Source: Actinomadura alba (GTDB lineage Bacteria; Actinomycetota; Actinomycetes; Streptosporangiales; Streptosporangiaceae). Taken from it: DNA of 64,000 nt. Position 1 is the stretch's first letter; every line of letters starts with the position of its first letter. Below, piece after piece: positions 61,214 to 64,000 of this stretch. The stretch spans positions 186,001-250,000 of the forward strand of contig NZ_JABVEC010000004.1 of the NCBI RefSeq assembly GCF_014323705.1, given 5' to 3'. A model generated the notes under the pieces. It made no database searches. It worked only from the letters and a program-made list of their open reading frames with translations, and was not told where the DNA came from. The translations under genes and the position numbers were made by a program.

Positions 61214-62516
61214 CGTTACTGAAACGACGAATGCCTCTTCCATTAAAAAGGCCGGGGACGATTGGGACGATGATTGGGGCGACGGTGAGTCCCAGGGCCA
61301 GTCTCAAGAACAGTCCCAGGTTGTAAAAGCCAAGAAGGCGCGGACGGGGCCGACAGGGCCGACAGGGCCGACAGGGCCCCAGGGTAAGACGGGCCCCACG
61401 GGGCCGACTGGGCCTCAGGGTAAGACGGGCCCCACGGGGCCGACTGGGCCCCAGGGTAGGACAGGTCCCACGGGACCCACAGGGCCGACTGGACCCCAGG
61501 GTAGAACGGGTCCCACAGGTCCCACGGGACCGACTGGGCCCCAGGGTAGGACAGGTCCCACGGGTCCCACCGGGCCGACTGGACCTCAGGGCAGAACGGG
61601 TCCCACGGGGCCGACGGGTCCCACGGGGCCGACTGGGCCTCAGGGTAGGACGGGTCCCACCGGGCCGACGGGGCCGACTGGGCCCCAGGGTAGGACAGGT
61701 CCCACCGGTCCCACCGGGCCAACTGGGCCAACTGGACCCCAAGGTAGGACGGGTCCCACGGGGCCGACTGGACCCCAAGGTAGGACGGGTCCCACGGGGC
61801 CGACTGGGCCGAAGGGTGACACGGGCCCGACCGGGCCGAAGGGCGACACGGGCCCGACCGGGCCGAGGGGTGCGACAGGTCCGACCGGTCCGCGGGGGGA
61901 CTCCATCACCACGGCGCTTCAGGGCAGCACCAGGTTCTCGGGACTTGTCCGCAATGGTGCGTTGCTGGTCCGCGATTCGCGGCCAGGGTCCCGATCCGCC
62001 GGGTCATGGCATCGGATGCCTTTCAACGGTACAGTCACTGCCGCCTCGCTGTCCCCGGAGGGCTCCGACCAGATCCGTGTCATGCTGGTGGACAACCTCG
62101 GCAGGTTGCACGAGGCGACGTGCATGGTCAAGCCGGCCTCAGGAGCTGCTGCTCCTGCGTGGCCAGGCAACTGCACTCCGTTCTCCGTCTCCGCGCCAGA
62201 GGTGACGAGTGTTGATCCCGCGCCAGAGGTGACGAGTGCCGATCGCGCGCCAGAGGCGACGAGTGCTAGTCCCGCGCCAGAGGTGACGAGTGTTCCCGCG
62301 CCAGAGGCGACGAGTGCTGATCGCGCGCCAGAGGCGACGAGTGCTGATCGCGCGCCAGAGGCGACGAGTGCTAGTCCCGCGCCAGAGGTGACGAGTGTTC
62401 CCGCGCCAGAGGCGACGAATGCTGCCGCGCCAGAGGCGACGAGTGCTGGTCCCGCGCCAGAGGTGACGAGCGTTCCCGCGCCAGAGATGACGATTTTGAT
62501 CCGGCACCAGGGATGA
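61092..62516 (+). CDS. Secreted collagen-like protein 2 with PAPE-VTS repeat tail
   Basis: 474 residues. Signal peptide like that of protein 1, a spacer rich in Asp/Gly and Gln/Ser, then about 62 Gly-X-Y triplets (86-271): runs of GPT ending in GPQ, GKT or GRT starters, and a terminal [12 protein letters not shown] part. A small beta-type domain (about 275-365) follows, then 12 tandem repeats of 8-9 residues of the form [18 protein letters not shown]. The repeats end in a shifted frame (MTILIRHQG). No anchor or sortase signal. The stalk is about three times longer than that of protein 1. Secreted, probably trimeric. Confidence 0.87.
   Translation: MTPKKKGRASRPLAGKYLWSFAVATTTVGLAMASYPALANSVTETTNASSIKKAGDDWDDDWGDGESQGQSQEQSQVVKAKKARTGPTGPTGPTGPQGKTGPTGPTGPQGKTGPTGPTGPQGRTGPTGPTGPTGPQGRTGPTGPTGPTGPQGRTGPTGPTGPTGPQGRTGPTGPTGPTGPTGPQGRTGPTGPTGPTGPQGRTGPTGPTGPTGPTGPQGRTGPTGPTGPQGRTGPTGPTGPKGDTGPTGPKGDTGPTGPRGATGPTGPRGDSITTALQGSTRFSGLVRNGALLVRDSRPGSRSAGSWHRMPFNGTVTAASLSPEGSDQIRVMLVDNLGRLHEATCMVKPASGAAAPAWPGNCTPFSVSAPEVTSVDPAPEVTSADRAPEATSASPAPEVTSVPAPEATSADRAPEATSADRAPEATSASPAPEVTSVPAPEATNAAAPEATSAGPAPEVTSVPAPEMTILIRHQG
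61347..61905 (+). repeat. Collagen triplet array of protein 2
   Basis: About 62 Gly-X-Y triplets. Blocks of 4, 5 or 6 triplets each end in GPQ. Unequal block lengths show expansion and contraction by recombination. Confidence 0.88.
62194..62505 (+). repeat. PAPE-VTS tandem repeat
   Basis: About 12 units of 24-27 bases based on GCGCCAGAGGTGACGAGTG, with variants in the spacer (GTTGATCCC, CTGATCGC, CTAGTCCC or shorter). Encodes a Pro/Thr/Ser/Glu-rich stalk. Confidence 0.85.
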
Positions 62517-62553
62517 CGAGGGGGATCCAGCGCTAATCCTGCATAGTGGCGGC

Positions 62554-62591
62554 GGGTGCCGCGTTCGGGGCTTCCCCCGGGCGCGGCACCC
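62554..62591 (+). terminator. Terminator of collagen gene 2
   Basis: 10-bp outer stem GGGTGCCGCG/CGCGGCACCC with an inner CGGGG/CCCCG stem, 37 bases after the stop, before the promoter of the glycyl-tRNA synthetase gene. Confidence 0.75.
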
Positions 62592-62666
62592 GTTCCGCTG
62601 CATCGCCTGCGGTTGAGTACTACGCTGGCGTGTCCTTCTGGCAGGGCCCTTGCCGCTTCGGGCCGA

Positions 62667-62672
62667 TAGGCT
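62667..62672 (+). promoter_or_regulatory. -10 box of leaderless glyS gene
   Basis: TAGGCT lies seven bases before ATG 62680, in the window's leaderless layout. Confidence 0.5.
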
Positions 62673-62679
62673 CGCGAAC

Positions 62680-64000
62680 ATGCTGACGATGCAAGAGGCG
62701 CTGATCCGGCTGACCGAGTACTGGGCCGGTCAGGGGTGCGTCATCGTGCAGCCGACGAACACCGAAGTCGGTGCGGGGACGCTCAACCCGGCGACCGCCC
62801 TGCGGGTGCTCGGGCCGGAGCCGTGGCGGGTCGCCTATGTCGAGCCGAGCGTCCGGCCGGACGACTCCCGGTACGGCGACAACCCCAACCGCCTGCAGAC
62901 CCACACGCAGTTCCAGGTGATCTTGAAGCCGGAGCCCGGTGACGCGCAGGAGCGCTACCTCGGGAGCCTCGCGGCGCTCGGCGTCGACCTGGAGGCGCAC
63001 GACGTCCGGTTCGTCGAGGACAACTGGGCCTCGCCGGCTCTCGGCGCGTGGGGGCTCGGGTGGGAGGTCTGGCTCGACGGGCTCGAGATCACCCAGTTCA
63101 CCTACTTCCAGCAGTCGGGCGGCCTCGCGCTCGATCCCGTCTCGGTCGAGATCACGTACGGTATGGAGCGCATCATCATGGCGCTCCAGGGCGTCTCCCA
63201 CTTCAAGGAGATCGCCTATGCGCCGGGCATCTCCTACGGCGAGGCGTTCGGCCAGGCCGAGTACGAGATGAGCCGCTACTACCTCGACGACGCCGACATC
63301 GAGACGGGGCGCGAGCTGTTCGAGGCCTACGAGGCCGAGGCGCGGCGCCTGATCGCGGCGCGGCTGCCGGTGCCCGCCCACTCCTACGTCCTTAAGTGCT
63401 CGCACGCCTTCAACGTGCTCGACGCCAGGGGCGCCGTCGGCACCACCGAACGGGCTCGCGCGTTCGCGCGGATGCGCGGGCTTGCCCGCGACGTTGCGCA
63501 GCTGTGGGCCGAGCGGCGCGATGAGCTCGGCCATCCCCTGGGCGTCGCGGTGACCGGCGCCGCCGCCGAGGCGCCGCCGGCGGCGTCGTACCCGACGATC
63601 GACGCCCCGGCGCCCCTCGCCTTCGAGATCGGAGTCGAGGAGCTGCCGCCCGCCGAGGTCGCGCGGGCGGCCGGATATGTCCGCGACGCGCTGGCCGAGG
63701 GCCTCGCCGCGACCCGGTTGCGGCACGGCGAGATCGACGTCGTCGCCTCTCCCCGCCGAATGGTGGCGCTGGTCGAGGACATCGCGCCCCGCGAGGACGA
63801 TTCCGAAGAGGTCGTCCGCGGGCCGCGGCTGTCGGCGGCCTACGACGCCGAGGGCCGGCCGACCAAGGCCGCGCAGGGGTTCGCCCGGAGCCGTGGCGTC
63901 GACGTCGCCGACCTGCGGCCGATCACCTGGCGTGGCGGGGAGTACGCCGGATACGTCGAGCAGGTCCCCGGGCGGCCCGCCTCCGAGGTGCTCGCCGCGC
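62680..64000 (+). CDS. glyS: Fused alpha-beta glycyl-tRNA synthetase (3' end outside window)
   Basis: 440 codons present of about 1000. Residues 1-290 are the complete alpha subunit (TEYWAGQGCVIVQPTNTEVG, DNPNRLQTHTQFQVILKP, EDNWASPALGAWGLGWEVW, TYFQQSGGLALDPVSVEITY). A linker near 300 leads straight into the beta subunit (FEIGVEELPPAEVARA, ASPRRMVALVEDI, GPRLSAAYDAEGRPTKAAQGFARSRGV). It charges tRNA-Gly. The fused arrangement is known but less common than separate glyQ and glyS genes. Many actinobacteria instead use the unrelated homodimeric type, so a second GlyRS may exist elsewhere. Leaderless ATG. Confidence 0.93.
   Translation, partial: MLTMQEALIRLTEYWAGQGCVIVQPTNTEVGAGTLNPATALRVLGPEPWRVAYVEPSVRPDDSRYGDNPNRLQTHTQFQVILKPEPGDAQERYLGSLAALGVDLEAHDVRFVEDNWASPALGAWGLGWEVWLDGLEITQFTYFQQSGGLALDPVSVEITYGMERIIMALQGVSHFKEIAYAPGISYGEAFGQAEYEMSRYYLDDADIETGRELFEAYEAEARRLIAARLPVPAHSYVLKCSHAFNVLDARGAVGTTERARAFARMRGLARDVAQLWAERRDELGHPLGVAVTGAAAEAPPAASYPTIDAPAPLAFEIGVEELPPAEVARAAGYVRDALAEGLAATRLRHGEIDVVASPRRMVALVEDIAPREDDSEEVVRGPRLSAAYDAEGRPTKAAQGFARSRGVDVADLRPITWRGGEYAGYVEQVPGRPASEVLAA

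Noticed and set aside
61347..61905. Possible CRISPR-like array in the collagen region
   Set aside because: The repeats have no unique spacers and encode uninterrupted Gly-X-Y triplets in a gene with a signal peptide.
62620..63726. 368-codon minus-strand open frame
   Set aside because: Shadow of the glycyl-tRNA synthetase gene, whose true plus-strand frame is unmistakable.

Overview
The window is high-GC DNA (codon third positions almost all G or C) from an actinomycete. The gene content (CoxD/E-type maturation genes, MmyB-type XRE regulators, DUF397 and Rpn-like remnants, many leaderless GTG/ATG starts behind a TAnnnT box) fits the Streptosporangiales, but the genus cannot be fixed from the sequence alone. 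About 51 intact or edge-truncated protein genes, several decayed genes, and a set of hairpins and repeats can be supported. No tRNA, rRNA, CRISPR array or intact insertion sequence was seen.

Layout. 1-2.1 kb: methanethiol oxidase-type SBP56 protein (cut by the window edge) and a Tat-exported sulfite oxidase-like protein. 2.2-7.5 kb: maturation genes for a molybdenum hydroxylase (MoxR/CoxD ATPase, CoxE VWA protein, XdhC, MocA) and a DUF6986 aldolase. 7.6-11.6 kb: two tandem secreted LVIVD proteins, each with its own promoter motif and terminator, and a DUF305 lipoprotein. 11.7-16.8 kb: two XRE regulators, a small hypothetical gene, a decayed XRE gene, a sulfotransferase and a methyltransferase. 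16.9-28.6 kb: a nitrogen-heterocycle module. It has an operon of AllH/FdrA/AllG-type oxamate carbamoyltransferase genes, a divergent PucR regulator, an NCS2 nucleobase permease and the three overlapping subunits of a xanthine dehydrogenase-family enzyme. 28.6-34.2 kb: an apparent insertion carrying L-rhamnose/fucose mutarotase and alpha-L-fucosidase plus gene debris. It is bounded on the right by an IS481 remnant and a second, broken copy of the molybdenum-subunit 3' end. 34.3-46.5 kb: polysaccharide deacetylase, CoxG, cupin, FKBP, hydantoinase/oxoprolinase A and B, two coupled pirins, an AAA-type kinase and an AlkZ-like protein. 47-57 kb: YdeI protein, lipoprotein, gluconate permease/kinase/regulator, nitrilase-family amidohydrolase, TetR, aminotransferase, barbiturase/cyanuric acid hydrolase-family enzyme, SseB protein and prepilin peptidase. 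57.2-62.5 kb: a tiny secreted peptide, a GT-C-like membrane glycosyltransferase and two collagen-like secreted proteins. 62.7-64 kb: start of a fused alpha-beta glycyl-tRNA synthetase.

How the parts may work together. The molybdenum hydroxylase, its maturation factors, the NCS2 permease, PucR, the oxamate module, HyuA/HyuB and the barbiturase-family enzyme together suggest use of purines, pyrimidines or related cyclic amides as nitrogen sources. Allantoinase, allantoate and ureidoglycolate enzymes, uricase and carbamate kinase are not in the window, so the route is incomplete here.

The most unusual element is the 57.7-62.5 kb locus: two collagens built of GPT-rich triplets sit directly behind a membrane glycosyltransferase, and a duplicated unit of about 460 bp starts in the last codons of the glycosyltransferase. 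I infer, but cannot show, that the glycosyltransferase decorates the threonines of the collagen stalks. A second unusual element is a 24-bp repeat core found four times. Twice it supplies the last two proline codons and the stop codon of the gene it follows.
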